Positions 1 to 8,229 of a stretch of 27,387 nucleotides of DNA are shown here, piece by piece; the stretch's first letter is position 1, and every line of letters starts with the position of its first letter. The notes below the pieces were generated by a model that did not search any database, had not been told where the DNA came from, and saw only the letters and a list, made by a program, of their open reading frames with translations. Both the position numbers and the translations under genes were made by a program. Origin of the DNA: a virus; IMG/VR virus record IMGVR_UViG_3300028874_000033, positions 1-27,387 of that record; one strand, given 5' to 3'.

Positions 1-17
1 CGCCCCAGCAGGCTCAT
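1..17 (-). CDS. start of a gene leaving the window (partial)
   Basis: An ATG overlaps the TGA of the lysozyme gene by four bases (ATGA). The frame stays open for five codons (Met-Ser-Leu-Leu-Gly) up to the window edge. The four-base overlap is the coupling style used throughout this window, so a real downstream gene is likely. In many phages the gene after the endolysin encodes an Rz-type spanin, but five codons cannot show that, so no function is assigned. A GGAG about ten bases upstream is a weak ribosome-binding candidate. Confidence 0.35.
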
Positions 18-493
18 GCTGCCGCCACTCCCGCCGCGATTGCGTCCGCCCCGCTGCTACCGGCGAACAGAGCCGCTTCAGCAGCCCGGCGCCGGGTAAG
101 ACCACGCATTGGCACGCCGGCGGCCTTATTCCAACATGCGAACTGGGCCGCGGCGCCAGTCATGTCGCCGGCATTGACCAGGCGCAGCAGGGTTGACGAC
201 AGGAAGTTGCCCGCGCCCAGGTTGTAGACGAAATCCACCAAGGCGTCGAACTGGCCCTGCGTAATTTGCGCGGTGACCGCCATAGAGACTGACGCCTCCC
301 GAGATGCAAGGTCGATGATCAGTTGCGCGTCGGCTTGGTCCTGGGTCCATACGAGGCCGTAATCGACTTCTGGGCCGGTATGACCCCAGCCAATCGTCCA
401 TGGCGCACCTCCAGTGGAAGGGTCTGGGTATGCCGTCAGCGAGCAGCTCTCGAAATATTTCAGTACTGCGATGCCGTTTTGTGAAGTTTTCAA
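14..493 (-). CDS. GH24 lysozyme (endolysin)
   Basis: A 159-residue phage lysozyme of glycoside hydrolase family 24 (T4/P22 type). It hydrolyses the MurNAc-GlcNAc bond of peptidoglycan at host lysis. The family catalytic pattern is visible near the N-terminus: Glu15 in YFESC, Asp24 in YPDPS and Thr33 in PWTIGWGHT. No N-terminal membrane or signal-anchor segment is present, so export should depend on a holin, and a holin-like gene lies at 24726-24947. The start is TTG at 491-493 with GAGGAG six bases upstream; no ATG gives the full motif. The TTG overlaps the stop of a 33-codon ORF (TTGA). The length is normal for the family. The function is secure from motifs; the host is not shown. Confidence 0.93.
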   Translation of the reverse strand: MKTSQNGIAVLKYFESCSLTAYPDPSTGGAPWTIGWGHTGPEVDYGLVWTQDQADAQLIIDLASREASVSMAVTAQITQGQFDALVDFVYNLGAGNFLSSTLLRLVNAGDMTGAAAQFACWNKAAGVPMRGLTRRRAAEAALFAGSSGADAIAAGVAAA

Positions 494-591
494 GTCCGGC
501 TCCTCACGCTTGTTCTGGATTCAAAGCTGATGGCTTGAGCGCCGGCGTTCGGGAGGATCTGCAGCAACTGCTGTTGGGTAATTGGCATCAT
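490..591 (-). CDS. 33-codon ORF, N-terminal relic of a GH19 endolysin
   Basis: A short ORF starts at ATG 589-591 (or the adjacent ATG at 586-588), with GGAG three to four bases upstream. It ends in a TGA that overlaps the TTG start of the lysozyme gene. Its first 20 residues, containing ITQQQLLQILPNAGAQA, resemble from memory the N-terminus of GH19 (chitinase-like) endolysins of Pseudomonas phages. The remaining 13 residues do not, and they are encoded by the leader that carries the lysozyme Shine-Dalgarno. I infer the stub left when a GH19 lysin was replaced by GH24. It may still be translated and couple ribosomes to the lysozyme start. It is too short for a catalytic domain. Confidence 0.5.
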   Translation of the reverse strand: MMPITQQQLLQILPNAGAQAISFESRTSVRSRT

Positions 592-626
592 TTTCTCCGA
601 ATAGAATTAAATATTCTAAGCAGCGA

Positions 627-2393
627 CTATCCTATGTAATCTAGAGATTGGGTAGTTGCTACTGCACTGATAATACTGCCAACGTTTGTCGCAGTGCTAC
701 GAATATTTATTTGAAACCATTCCCCAGGATTACCATCGGCAACGTAGCTAATAGACATGGCGGGGCCGTCTGGATTGGCCGGAAGAAAATAGCTTTGCCT
801 AGACACTGCAATACTGCTTGAGTTTTGTATCTGAAGGTCGAGTACTCCGCCGTTAAATGAACCGGTCATGACTACGTCACAAGTAATAAGCATCTTGGAC
901 GCCCCCATTGGGAGTGCTAGGCGATTGCTGTTTGTAGAGGACCAACCACCTTGGGAATCGTAGTTAAGTGTATCAAACTTGATTATGTTGTTACCAGTGG
1001 ATAACGGCTGACTAGCCGATCTGGTTACTTTTGTCGCCCTAAGATTCTGAGAATAAATCCTCATACTCAGAGGGATTCTAGCAGTGTAAATAGAACCATC
1101 CGGATTAAGGGAATCATTCGCCATGAAATTGAATCGGAATTGTGAGTAGGATGGCTGTCCGGAACTTGCTGCGTAGTTTGCGAAGTAGGCGTCTATATTG
1201 CCAATCTGGCCGCCGGCGTCGATTACATACGGAACTTCAAGCGGCCCTGCACAGTTCACAATGCTGATACGCTGCGGGATTTGACCTTGCAATGACACAA
1301 TAGCAGAGTCGTTCGCAGAAGCGGGCCCAGCAAAGCACTCACAATCAACAATAGATACTGTATTCCCACGGAAAGGGTAGGTTGTGACAGGTGGTGCAAA
1401 CCAATACACAACTGGCATACCCGCAGACTCGCCGCCAAAGCGTGAATTCCGTGCAAAGAAAGAGCCTTTGAACACGTCAGCCCACCTGACGTTTGCCAAT
1501 CTATCAATACCTTGCGTCCCCATATCTGGAACGCCGAACATATTATTCAAATAAATATTAGGGTGTCCGTCAGTGGCAAGAGATCCGTTAACAAAAACGG
1601 GCGTGCTTGAAGAAAAGTTGTCTTTTGATATAAACGCCCAACAATCATCAAAAACTGCTGAGTCGCAGTAGTTGAGCAATATCTGATGCGGCTTGTAGAA
1701 TGCGCAATTCTTGACAGTCAAGTTTGCCGATAAATGCGATGTCGCGCCACCTGTCGGAAAAGTCTTAATAGAAAATTCAGAGCATAGGCTAAAAGTACAG
1801 TTTTCGATATTCCATCTAGTTGTGTCTATATTGTTATTCTGAAGTCTTACTTGACTATTACCACCAACAAAATTTATGCCTTTGATGTCCCACTGATACG
1901 CCTCATTGATTCCGCTAAGAATTTCTTTATTAATGTCCCATTGAATAAAGAATGCGTTGTCACCAGTAAGTTTAAAATACGATCCCGGCATAATTTCGTC
2001 AGTAAGCTTGTATACACCTTTGGAGGCAGAAAGATTAATGGCTTGGCTTACATAGCCTCCAGTATTTGTTCCGACAGCTGTCTGATAACCGCCTGGAGCA
2101 CTTGACCACGCCGCTGCGTTTTTGATTGCCAAGGTGTCGTCAGTTATACCGTCCCCTTTTGCACCAAACTGACGGATATTTCCAGCAAAAGGCGTTACAA
2201 ACTTCCATCTGCCCCCATCGTTAGCGACGATTATAGAACCACCATCACTTGAACTGCTGGTGTCCGTAACATCTAGGTAATAATCAGCTGAGCCATTATC
2301 TCCTGGAAGATAGTATCCTAGAGTTTTTGCACTGTTGTATACTGTCTTGTCAAGTGTGCATAGAGAAGCAATGTTTGGGACTACAGTATACAT
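627..2393 (-). CDS. tailspike with pectate-lyase-like beta-helix
   Basis: A receptor-binding tailspike of about 588 residues. After about 70 residues of particle-binding head comes a GAKGDGITDDT motif (about residues 72-90), the hallmark of phage pectin-lyase-fold spikes. A long Asn/Val/Ile-rich series of short strands typical of a right-handed beta-helix follows. The last ~150 residues look like a separate beta-sandwich, possibly carbohydrate-binding or trimerising. Such spikes bind and often depolymerise host O-antigen or capsule; the substrate cannot be read here. I chose ATG 2391-2393, preceded by AGGGTGG; a TTG at 2426 lies in the loop side of a hairpin. The gene is visibly more A+T-rich than the head genes and sits behind a terminator-like hairpin, suggesting a swapped module. 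Confidence 0.85.
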   Translation of the reverse strand: MYTVVPNIASLCTLDKTVYNSAKTLGYYLPGDNGSADYYLDVTDTSSSSDGGSIIVANDGGRWKFVTPFAGNIRQFGAKGDGITDDTLAIKNAAAWSSAPGGYQTAVGTNTGGYVSQAINLSASKGVYKLTDEIMPGSYFKLTGDNAFFIQWDINKEILSGINEAYQWDIKGINFVGGNSQVRLQNNNIDTTRWNIENCTFSLCSEFSIKTFPTGGATSHLSANLTVKNCAFYKPHQILLNYCDSAVFDDCWAFISKDNFSSSTPVFVNGSLATDGHPNIYLNNMFGVPDMGTQGIDRLANVRWADVFKGSFFARNSRFGGESAGMPVVYWFAPPVTTYPFRGNTVSIVDCECFAGPASANDSAIVSLQGQIPQRISIVNCAGPLEVPYVIDAGGQIGNIDAYFANYAASSGQPSYSQFRFNFMANDSLNPDGSIYTARIPLSMRIYSQNLRATKVTRSASQPLSTGNNIIKFDTLNYDSQGGWSSTNSNRLALPMGASKMLITCDVVMTGSFNGGVLDLQIQNSSSIAVSRQSYFLPANPDGPAMSISYVADGNPGEWFQINIRSTATNVGSIISAVATTQSLDYIG

Positions 2394-2404
2394 ATACCAC
2401 CCTA

Positions 2405-2438
2405 TGATAAAATAATAGAGCTGCAAGTCATGCAGCTC
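2405..2438 (-). terminator. probable intrinsic terminator between fibre-assembly and tailspike genes
   Basis: On the minus strand an 8-bp perfect stem (GAGCTGCA / TGCAGCTC, plus positions 2418-2425 and 2431-2438) has a 5-base loop and is followed by a T-rich run, TATTATTTTAT. It lies six bases after the stop of the fibre-assembly gene. It would end or attenuate the long structural transcript before the tailspike. The T run is interrupted, so termination may be partial. Confidence 0.55.
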
Positions 2439-2443
2439 AAGTT

Positions 2444-2824
2444 TTATAACGCCGGTACGTCCGGCCAGGCAGGCGAGTCAACTGTGATATCAACCAGTTG
2501 GAGCGATCGGTAGTACGCCTGCCATGCCTTGGCCGTTGCCGTTTCGGCGTCCGTAGCATTCCCCAGTTGCTGCGATACCAAAATTGGCACCATTGCCTGA
2601 GAGGCAGCGGCAATCAACGCGTCCTTCTGGTCCTGTTTGGCTTTCAATATTGCCGCTGGCTGAAGTTCGGGGTGCAAATATACTTGATATCGGGGGTCAT
2701 CATCTTGCATTTCAATAACGCCAGGCCAATAGTCAGGATCAGGTGGCGACAAGAAAACTGCCGTTATCCGTGGGGGTGCCTCATCGGAAAGCTGAACAAA
2801 AATTGTCGTAGTTTCGGTGGTCAT
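2444..2824 (-). CDS. tail fibre assembly-like protein
   Basis: A 126-residue protein directly downstream of the tail fibre gene, sharing an ATGA start/stop overlap with it. The N-terminus is a small beta-rich part. The C-terminal half contains a helix rich in Ala, Gln and Asp (residues ~58-105), and the protein ends WPDVPAL. Size, position and the final W-P motif fit the tail fibre assembly or DUF4376-like proteins that sit behind fibre genes and act as fold chaperones or as a fibre tip. No catalytic motif is seen. The family call is from position and general character. Confidence 0.55.
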   Translation of the reverse strand: MTTETTTIFVQLSDEAPPRITAVFLSPPDPDYWPGVIEMQDDDPRYQVYLHPELQPAAILKAKQDQKDALIAAASQAMVPILVSQQLGNATDAETATAKAWQAYYRSLQLVDITVDSPAWPDVPAL

Positions 2825-5307
2825 ATCGAATATCCAACAATCGAAGCGGTAAATGTAGGTGATCCTGCGGTGTTCGAAGTAGAAACATATAATGTTTGTG
2901 GTGTTGCTATGTCAATAGAATAATTTCCATTTAGCGCGCCGCCAGCCGACACTGTTCCTGAAACGTTCTGCGATCCAATTGAAGTTGTTGTCGAGTTAAT
3001 CGTAATGCCACAGTTAGACACCGCTGTAGAAGAGTTGGTCATACCTCCAGAGGCCCTAACGGCATTTAACGGGACGGCAGAAGATAGCGGGACAGGCGAC
3101 AAAACTAACCCGCCACTTACTCCAGAAAATACTTGAACTGGAACTATACCAATGCTTCGATCATTTTGATAAATTACCTTGAACTGGCCGGAGCCATTAG
3201 TGGGCAGCACACTAACCAGTCCAGATGCAGTATAACCGGAAGGCATATTTGCCCCAGTATATACACTGGTAGCCGCCGTTGATGTGGCATTTGTAGCAAG
3301 AAGCACAGCAGATAAGGTAGTGGGGTTATAGATTACATACAGCGCGACATAGCCATTAGCCGGCGCTGATCCGACATCCATGCCACCAGGCCCCGTTGTA
3401 GCCAGCCCGATAGTATTACTGAAACTTGATATACAATATCGCAGGCCGCCGAGTCCAGTCTCTACAATCACCTCATCCGCGCTCATGCTGGCAGTTGCCG
3501 AAGCAGTGCTGACGCTAATGCGTAGGTTCCTCACCTGACCAGCAATTCCAGATACCTGGCCGAATTGAAGCGCCTGCTGACTGCGCATGGCGGCTGCTAT
3601 CTGTTCGGCGGCTCCGGTGCAGAACAGCAGAATGTATGAACCAGATCCGACCGAGCTGTTCCATTGAATCCAGGCATCCCCGTTGGCGATAAGCTCGCCA
3701 CCCTGGAGTGCTGCGTGTGCGGCGCCGGCAAGTTGAACTACGCCGAGACCGTCATTAATCGTACTCGCACCATTGTTTGCGGTCTTGACCTTAAAGCGCA
3801 ATACCTGGCCTTCAGCCCGCGTGGTGATCGCAGGAGTGAAAGCGCAGACATAGGTGTTGACCGTGCCAGTGTCAGTGGCGAATGCCAGGGTGCCAGCCTG
3901 GAATTGTCCAGCATTGATGGCTTGCCGGCTTTGCGTTGCCGGCGCAACCGGAAACGCACCGCCAGATGACGCAATGATTACCCAGCAACCACCGCCCACT
4001 GTGCTGTTGTATTGCAACGAGACTTCGCTGCCAGCAATAATTTCACCGCCTTGCAACGCGGCATATCCACCACCAAGAATTTGGAGGCCCGCCAGCCCGT
4101 TCGGACTGAAAACACTAGCCCCAGTATTTGCAGTAGCAGCTTTAAATTTAAGGGTCAAGCCATCTTTTAATGCAGTGATCGCAGGAGTGAAAGCGCAGAC
4201 ATAGGTGTTGGCAGTGCCAGTATCCGCGGCGTATGCAAGGGCCTCCGTTTGGATCTGACCAGCATTGACGGCGTGCAGGCTCTGGGTTGCCGGCGCCATT
4301 TGCTCAGGTGCCCCGGTGCAGAATAGTAGGACGTAGGAACCCCCGCCAATGGAAGAATTCCATTGAACCCAGGCGTCTCCAGTAGCGAACAGTTCTCCGC
4401 CCTGGAGCGGCAAGTTGGAGCCCCCCACCAACGCAACAACCCCCAGACCGTCATTGATAGTGCTCGCGCCAGTATTGGTGACATTGACCTTGAAACGCAG
4501 CGGAGCTGCCTCGCTGCGAGATACCAGCGCAGGCGTGAAGGCGCAGACATAAGCATTTGCAGTCCCGCTATCAACCGCATAGCTCAGCGCACCCGATTGC
4601 ACATTCAATTTAGTGGCATACGCCGACAAATCCGGCACATTTGCTTGATACCAGGACTGAGCCGATTCTGACCAGACCGCCATAAAAGGTATTCCTGCCT
4701 GAATATCGCCAGCAGCAAACTGAGAGCCGTTCCCCTTCAAAAGCGGCGCATTAGTCGGAAATGCCAACAAGCCAACGCTTGCCGAGATTGTCACGCTTCC
4801 GGTGTTGGTGGCGGCCGGCGTTATCAGGACTGGCGCATGGAAATTCGCAGTCGCGGCTGAGACCGAGTTTTCCCCCAGCGTAGACGGAAGAGAAATCACC
4901 AGGCCGTTTGCAGTACCGGTCGCAGCACTGCTCAAATAGAAGCCACGCTGAATCTCTTCTATCTGGACGAGGCGGTTCTCTGAGCCGCGCGTGGCGAAGT
5001 TTGCAACGATGCTATTCAGCGCCCACCCTTTCGCCGTCGTTCCTTCCATGCCACGGATGACCGTCAAGTTGTCGCCCGATACGCTGATCAGGTGACAGAT
5101 CTCAAAGGTAGTTTCCTGCTGATCGGCGATGGTGATCTTGGAATAGATTGGGACGCTCCCCGATATCCCGGATGGGATGATCGGGTCATAAGTCAGAGTG
5201 GCCGCAAAGATTGAGCCAGTCCCAGGAAATACCGGAATAACAGTCTGGCTGGCGGTGATGTTTGCCGCCAGGGCGCCTTGAACATTGTTGCCAAATCCTA
5301 GAATCAC
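2821..5307 (-). CDS. tail fibre protein with three tandem modules
   Basis: An 828-residue fibre. The N-terminal ~120 residues (starting ILGFGNNVQGALAANIT) contain a beta-rich attachment domain with the pattern VIRGMEGTTAKGW, seen in phage fibre proteins that dock to the baseplate. Residues ~237-587 hold three repeats of about 117 residues, each with YVCAFTPA, NTGAS-type, LQGGE and a Trp/Gln-rich strand. The C-terminus is Ser/Thr/Gly/Ala-rich and beta-rich. The start is GTG at 5305-5307 with GGGAG six bases upstream. The downstream neighbour is the assembly-like protein, overlapping by four bases. Host range is probably shared between this fibre and the separate tailspike; which binds first is unknown. 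Confidence 0.8.
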   Translation of the reverse strand: MILGFGNNVQGALAANITASQTVIPVFPGTGSIFAATLTYDPIIPSGISGSVPIYSKITIADQQETTFEICHLISVSGDNLTVIRGMEGTTAKGWALNSIVANFATRGSENRLVQIEEIQRGFYLSSAATGTANGLVISLPSTLGENSVSAATANFHAPVLITPAATNTGSVTISASVGLLAFPTNAPLLKGNGSQFAAGDIQAGIPFMAVWSESAQSWYQANVPDLSAYATKLNVQSGALSYAVDSGTANAYVCAFTPALVSRSEAAPLRFKVNVTNTGASTINDGLGVVALVGGSNLPLQGGELFATGDAWVQWNSSIGGGSYVLLFCTGAPEQMAPATQSLHAVNAGQIQTEALAYAADTGTANTYVCAFTPAITALKDGLTLKFKAATANTGASVFSPNGLAGLQILGGGYAALQGGEIIAGSEVSLQYNSTVGGGCWVIIASSGGAFPVAPATQSRQAINAGQFQAGTLAFATDTGTVNTYVCAFTPAITTRAEGQVLRFKVKTANNGASTINDGLGVVQLAGAAHAALQGGELIANGDAWIQWNSSVGSGSYILLFCTGAAEQIAAAMRSQQALQFGQVSGIAGQVRNLRISVSTASATASMSADEVIVETGLGGLRYCISSFSNTIGLATTGPGGMDVGSAPANGYVALYVIYNPTTLSAVLLATNATSTAATSVYTGANMPSGYTASGLVSVLPTNGSGQFKVIYQNDRSIGIVPVQVFSGVSGGLVLSPVPLSSAVPLNAVRASGGMTNSSTAVSNCGITINSTTTSIGSQNVSGTVSAGGALNGNYSIDIATPQTLYVSTSNTAGSPTFTASIVGYSI
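3546..4597 (-). repeat. three tandem ~351-bp coding repeats in the fibre gene
   Basis: Three in-frame copies of a ~117-residue module follow each other (roughly 4243-4597, 3892-4242 and 3546-3891; limits approximate). Copies two and three share an exact 36-base block at 4175-4210 and 3824-3859, offset by 351 bases. The first copy matches the same block imperfectly around 4530-4552. This is internal duplication of a fibre segment, and the exact shared block indicates recent duplication or gene conversion. Confidence 0.8.
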
Positions 5308-5348
5308 TGGATTCTCCCGCTTGCTGAATGACCCAATCCTACCATGCC

Positions 5349-5990
5349 CTAGGGATAGGTCACAGGATAGAAGGTTGTGGTTTTAGTGACCAAAAATGAA
5401 TACATGAAGGGCAGATTAACAAGTCCCTGCTGAATGCAGGCGATCAAAAAGTCTGCAACGCCATCCCCGTAATCAGGAATGACTAAGGTAATGACGCCGT
5501 TATTGACAGAAACGGAAATATCAAATGTGCATTGTAAATTAGGATCGACCCCATTAACCCCGTGAATGAAGCGAGCCACCCTACGTTTAATCCATGGAAT
5601 CGAAAATTGAAACCCGTCGCCTTTATAGAAGTTCCAAGTCAACAACCGCTTAAATATGTCGTCAGACATTCCAAACTGCGAAGTAGATATATTTTTAATT
5701 TTTGCATATGGAATCGTATTATATTCAACTGTGTTATACGGACCCGTTTTGCTCTGTGCCGACTCTCGATCAACGGAGGGGCGTATCTGCCCATAAACAC
5801 CAAGAGCTACCCAATCCAAAAGCGCGCCAGTTATCGTTGGCGAGGTCCAGCAAGGCAACTCAATATCATTAAATGAATCAAGATATGTCTGCGCCATATT
5901 GTTATACGCATCAAAAAACGCCGTGACATTTATATCGTCATTGTATTGCACGAAGGGATAGGCCGGAATAATATCGGTCACGTTAGACAT
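5349..5990 (-). CDS. baseplate wedge / tail protein I-like protein
   Basis: A 213-residue protein between the J-like baseplate protein and the fibre, the standard place for the outer wedge protein that connects the baseplate to fibres (tail protein I of P2, DUF2612-like). It is rich in aromatics, with a helix-rich N-terminal half (residues ~20-80), a YKGDGFQFSIPWIKRRVARF segment about two-thirds along, and a beta-rich C-terminus. The start overlaps the J-like gene by eight bases. Base composition is already more A+T-rich than the upstream genes. The role is inferred mainly from order and length. Confidence 0.6.
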   Translation of the reverse strand: MSNVTDIIPAYPFVQYNDDINVTAFFDAYNNMAQTYLDSFNDIELPCWTSPTITGALLDWVALGVYGQIRPSVDRESAQSKTGPYNTVEYNTIPYAKIKNISTSQFGMSDDIFKRLLTWNFYKGDGFQFSIPWIKRRVARFIHGVNGVDPNLQCTFDISVSVNNGVITLVIPDYGDGVADFLIACIQQGLVNLPFMYSFLVTKTTTFYPVTYP

Positions 5991-7197
5991 ATTGCTGCAC
6001 CGTTACATGGGTGGCGTCAGTTGTGAAATAGCTGTATTCCCCGCCAAACACCAGACCGGTATTCGTGTTTGGCGGCACGATCACGCCATTGATGCCCACT
6101 TCAATGGTGATCAGCGAAATTAACTCTGGCTGAATGATCGAGGCCAGAGAGCTTACAAAGATCTGCTCTAGCGTGTATGTATTGATCGGCTGACCCACAT
6201 ACACGCTGTTCACGTAGTTCACTATGTTGGTGATGGACGCATTATCCACTGCGGCAGGATCAATGTAGTTGGAAGCCGAGGTGTTCCAGGTCAAAATAAT
6301 ATTGACCATTTCAGAATCCGGCGTGATGTACCCTACTGAATACGTGTCCGGATAATCAGAAATAGACACAGTAACCGATGCTGGCGTGTTTCCGTACTGA
6401 TCAACGACGGCTGTAGTAAGTTTAGAAATGTCCGGTACACTTTCATAAATGGCTTGAGCTACGCTGTAGGGATCTCCGCCACCGACAATTGCGACCCACT
6501 GGGTAGTAGAAACTTGTCGATAAGAGACCAGACGATTCTGAACGCCGGAGATCTTCTGGGTAGCAGTTTTGAAGGCGTCTGGGGATCCCTGCACGGTAAA
6601 CATTCCGGCCTGAACTACCTGTGCCCGGTAATCGGTGACTGACTGCCCAGCAAGGCCGGCAAGCCCGTTGATTGGGTTGATGCAGGTCAGTGTGATCGTA
6701 CTTGGAACAGAGGTCACCATCATCGTCACGGTCCCGGCCGGAACGGCCCATGAACCGGAGTTGATCGCCAGGCAATAGACCGGCGCAGTAACTCCGCCCG
6801 TTGGGATGGTTATTAGGTTCTGCACCGCGTATTGGTTATTGCCATCAGATACCAAAAAGCCCTTGGGGATGACAAAACCGACCGGGCCGGTAAACACCAC
6901 ATACACCGACGTGTTGGAGCCAACTCCCTGAGGCACCCCATAAATTGCTCCGAGCGACTGCGTGAGTTTGACATTGGCCGCATAGGGAGAAACTGAATTA
7001 ACCAGATCAACGAATGCTTGGTCAATTAGTGTAAGAGCGCCAGTAGCAGTACTTGCAAGATCAGTGATCAATGCGGCCGGTAGGCTTGCGGTATAGCCTG
7101 GTACTTCAGCGGCAACCAGCGCAATCAGATTCGCGAGCAGCACTTGCGGGGGTGTTGGTTGCGGTCCGGCAGCCGTCACTGAAATGGGTAAGGTCAT
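5983..7197 (-). CDS. baseplate J-like protein
   Basis: A 404-residue baseplate wedge protein of the gpJ / Mu gp47 type. The family pattern is visible: a helical N-terminus, a beta-rich middle with PKGFLVSDGNNQYAVQ and AVPAGTV (residues ~112-160), then GLAGQSVTDYRAQVVQ, comparable to the usual E-s-D-e-fR-R segment, followed by the DAFKTATQKISGVQN helix and a VVDQYGNTPASVTVSISD region. Such proteins form the inner ring of the baseplate wedge with the gp25-like protein just upstream (gene 7227-7559). The ATG is preceded by AGGG about nine bases upstream. Confidence 0.85.
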   Translation of the reverse strand: MTLPISVTAAGPQPTPPQVLLANLIALVAAEVPGYTASLPAALITDLASTATGALTLIDQAFVDLVNSVSPYAANVKLTQSLGAIYGVPQGVGSNTSVYVVFTGPVGFVIPKGFLVSDGNNQYAVQNLITIPTGGVTAPVYCLAINSGSWAVPAGTVTMMVTSVPSTITLTCINPINGLAGLAGQSVTDYRAQVVQAGMFTVQGSPDAFKTATQKISGVQNRLVSYRQVSTTQWVAIVGGGDPYSVAQAIYESVPDISKLTTAVVDQYGNTPASVTVSISDYPDTYSVGYITPDSEMVNIILTWNTSASNYIDPAAVDNASITNIVNYVNSVYVGQPINTYTLEQIFVSSLASIIQPELISLITIEVGINGVIVPPNTNTGLVFGGEYSYFTTDATHVTVQQYV

Positions 7198-7226
7198 CGT
7201 TTTTCGCCCTGTAGTGGTAGCTTAGA

Positions 7227-7559
7227 TCAAACCGCGATCTGCTGGAAAATTGACTGGCCGCGCAGTGTGATGATGTTGATAGCATATGTCGGCACACTGG
7301 TATTGGGTACGCGTTGAATAGATAGACTGGCAAAATACGTAGAAAACTGCTGCTGGATCATGCTCACCGAATAGTCTGGAGCGATCTGACTGACAATGCT
7401 CTGGCGCGCGGCGATCCCATACTGAGAATAAAATGGGGATTCACCCTGCTCCAATTTCAGGGTTTGGATCAGCGTGGTAATCCAGACCAGCGTATCATCG
7501 CCATCTGCCGTGGTGTCGACCTCAGTCCAGACACCGCCCACGCGCCCCCATGTTCTCAT
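7227..7559 (-). CDS. gp25-like baseplate wedge protein
   Basis: A 110-residue protein between the spike and J-like genes. It contains TLVWITTLIQTLKLEQGESPFYSQYG, of which the part through GESPFYSQYG (residues ~35-50) resembles the G-E--f-p-yG segment of gp25/gpW-type wedge proteins, although the usual EPR core is not evident. The gene starts inside the end of the spike gene (ATGA overlap), which supports co-production with baseplate parts. These proteins bind the end of the sheath and start sheath polymerisation. The assignment rests on order, size and weak motif resemblance. Confidence 0.65.
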   Translation of the reverse strand: MRTWGRVGGVWTEVDTTADGDDTLVWITTLIQTLKLEQGESPFYSQYGIAARQSIVSQIAPDYSVSMIQQQFSTYFASLSIQRVPNTSVPTYAINIITLRGQSIFQQIAV

Positions 7560-8224
7560 TGAGGCTTACCTGTATTTACGCCAATCCCAAGAACTGGGTG
7601 CGTATGGTTCACCAGGCTTATCGACCCAGAAATTACATCAAGGGTCACATTGACGGGGCCAATAAGGCTTATTCCAGTTCCTGGGCCAGAGCTTTCCTGG
7701 GTGATAGGGCCGTCGAAATATAGCGCGCCCTTGAGGCGTACGTTTTCAGATGAGACGGCGACCTGAGTCTCAGTGACTTTTACCGACGAAGCACCATCAG
7801 TAGTCATCATCGTCGCGCCATGGATTCCGTACATCGTCAGAATGTTCGGGTCGACGGCAAACCAGTTGACATTCGCCATTGGCATGAAAAATAGCGCGGT
7901 TAGGGAGGGCGGCGCAGTCATGTCGGCCAGTCCCGTGCCGAGCCCGGTGACCCCGCGTAATGATACCGAGGCCGGCACTGTAACGCCCTTGTCGCCCTCC
8001 TGGATCGGCAGGCGAACGTACTCGGAGCCAAACACTGGGATGGTGATCTGCGGAAAGCTGATACGTCCCGGCAGCATGTCAAACTGGATGGTCACGATCG
8101 ATCCGCTGATAGCCACCACATGACAGGGCAGAGATTTCCCGGACAGCTCATCAAACCCCTGCATCTGAGCCTGATTCAGCATCCCCAGAGATTGCTGCAA
8201 TGATAGCTTGAGGGCATCACTCAT
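7556..8224 (-). CDS. baseplate spike protein, Gp138/gpV OB-fold type
   Basis: A 222-residue membrane-piercing spike. Residues ~30-100 form an OB-fold-like N-terminal domain (LPCHVVAISGSIVTIQFDM, then PIQEGDKGVTVPA), as in Gp138_N proteins. Residues ~135-200 are short alternating strands of the triple beta-helix kind. Near the C-terminus is VNHTHPV, a His-x-His motif that in other contractile-tail spikes binds a metal ion at the tip. The gene lies between the hub and gp25-like genes, as expected. A separate PAAR tip protein is not evident, so the His-x-His end may itself be the apex. Confidence 0.8.
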   Translation of the reverse strand: MSDALKLSLQQSLGMLNQAQMQGFDELSGKSLPCHVVAISGSIVTIQFDMLPGRISFPQITIPVFGSEYVRLPIQEGDKGVTVPASVSLRGVTGLGTGLADMTAPPSLTALFFMPMANVNWFAVDPNILTMYGIHGATMMTTDGASSVKVTETQVAVSSENVRLKGALYFDGPITQESSGPGTGISLIGPVNVTLDVISGSISLVNHTHPVLGIGVNTGKPQ

Positions 8225-8229
8225 TAAAT

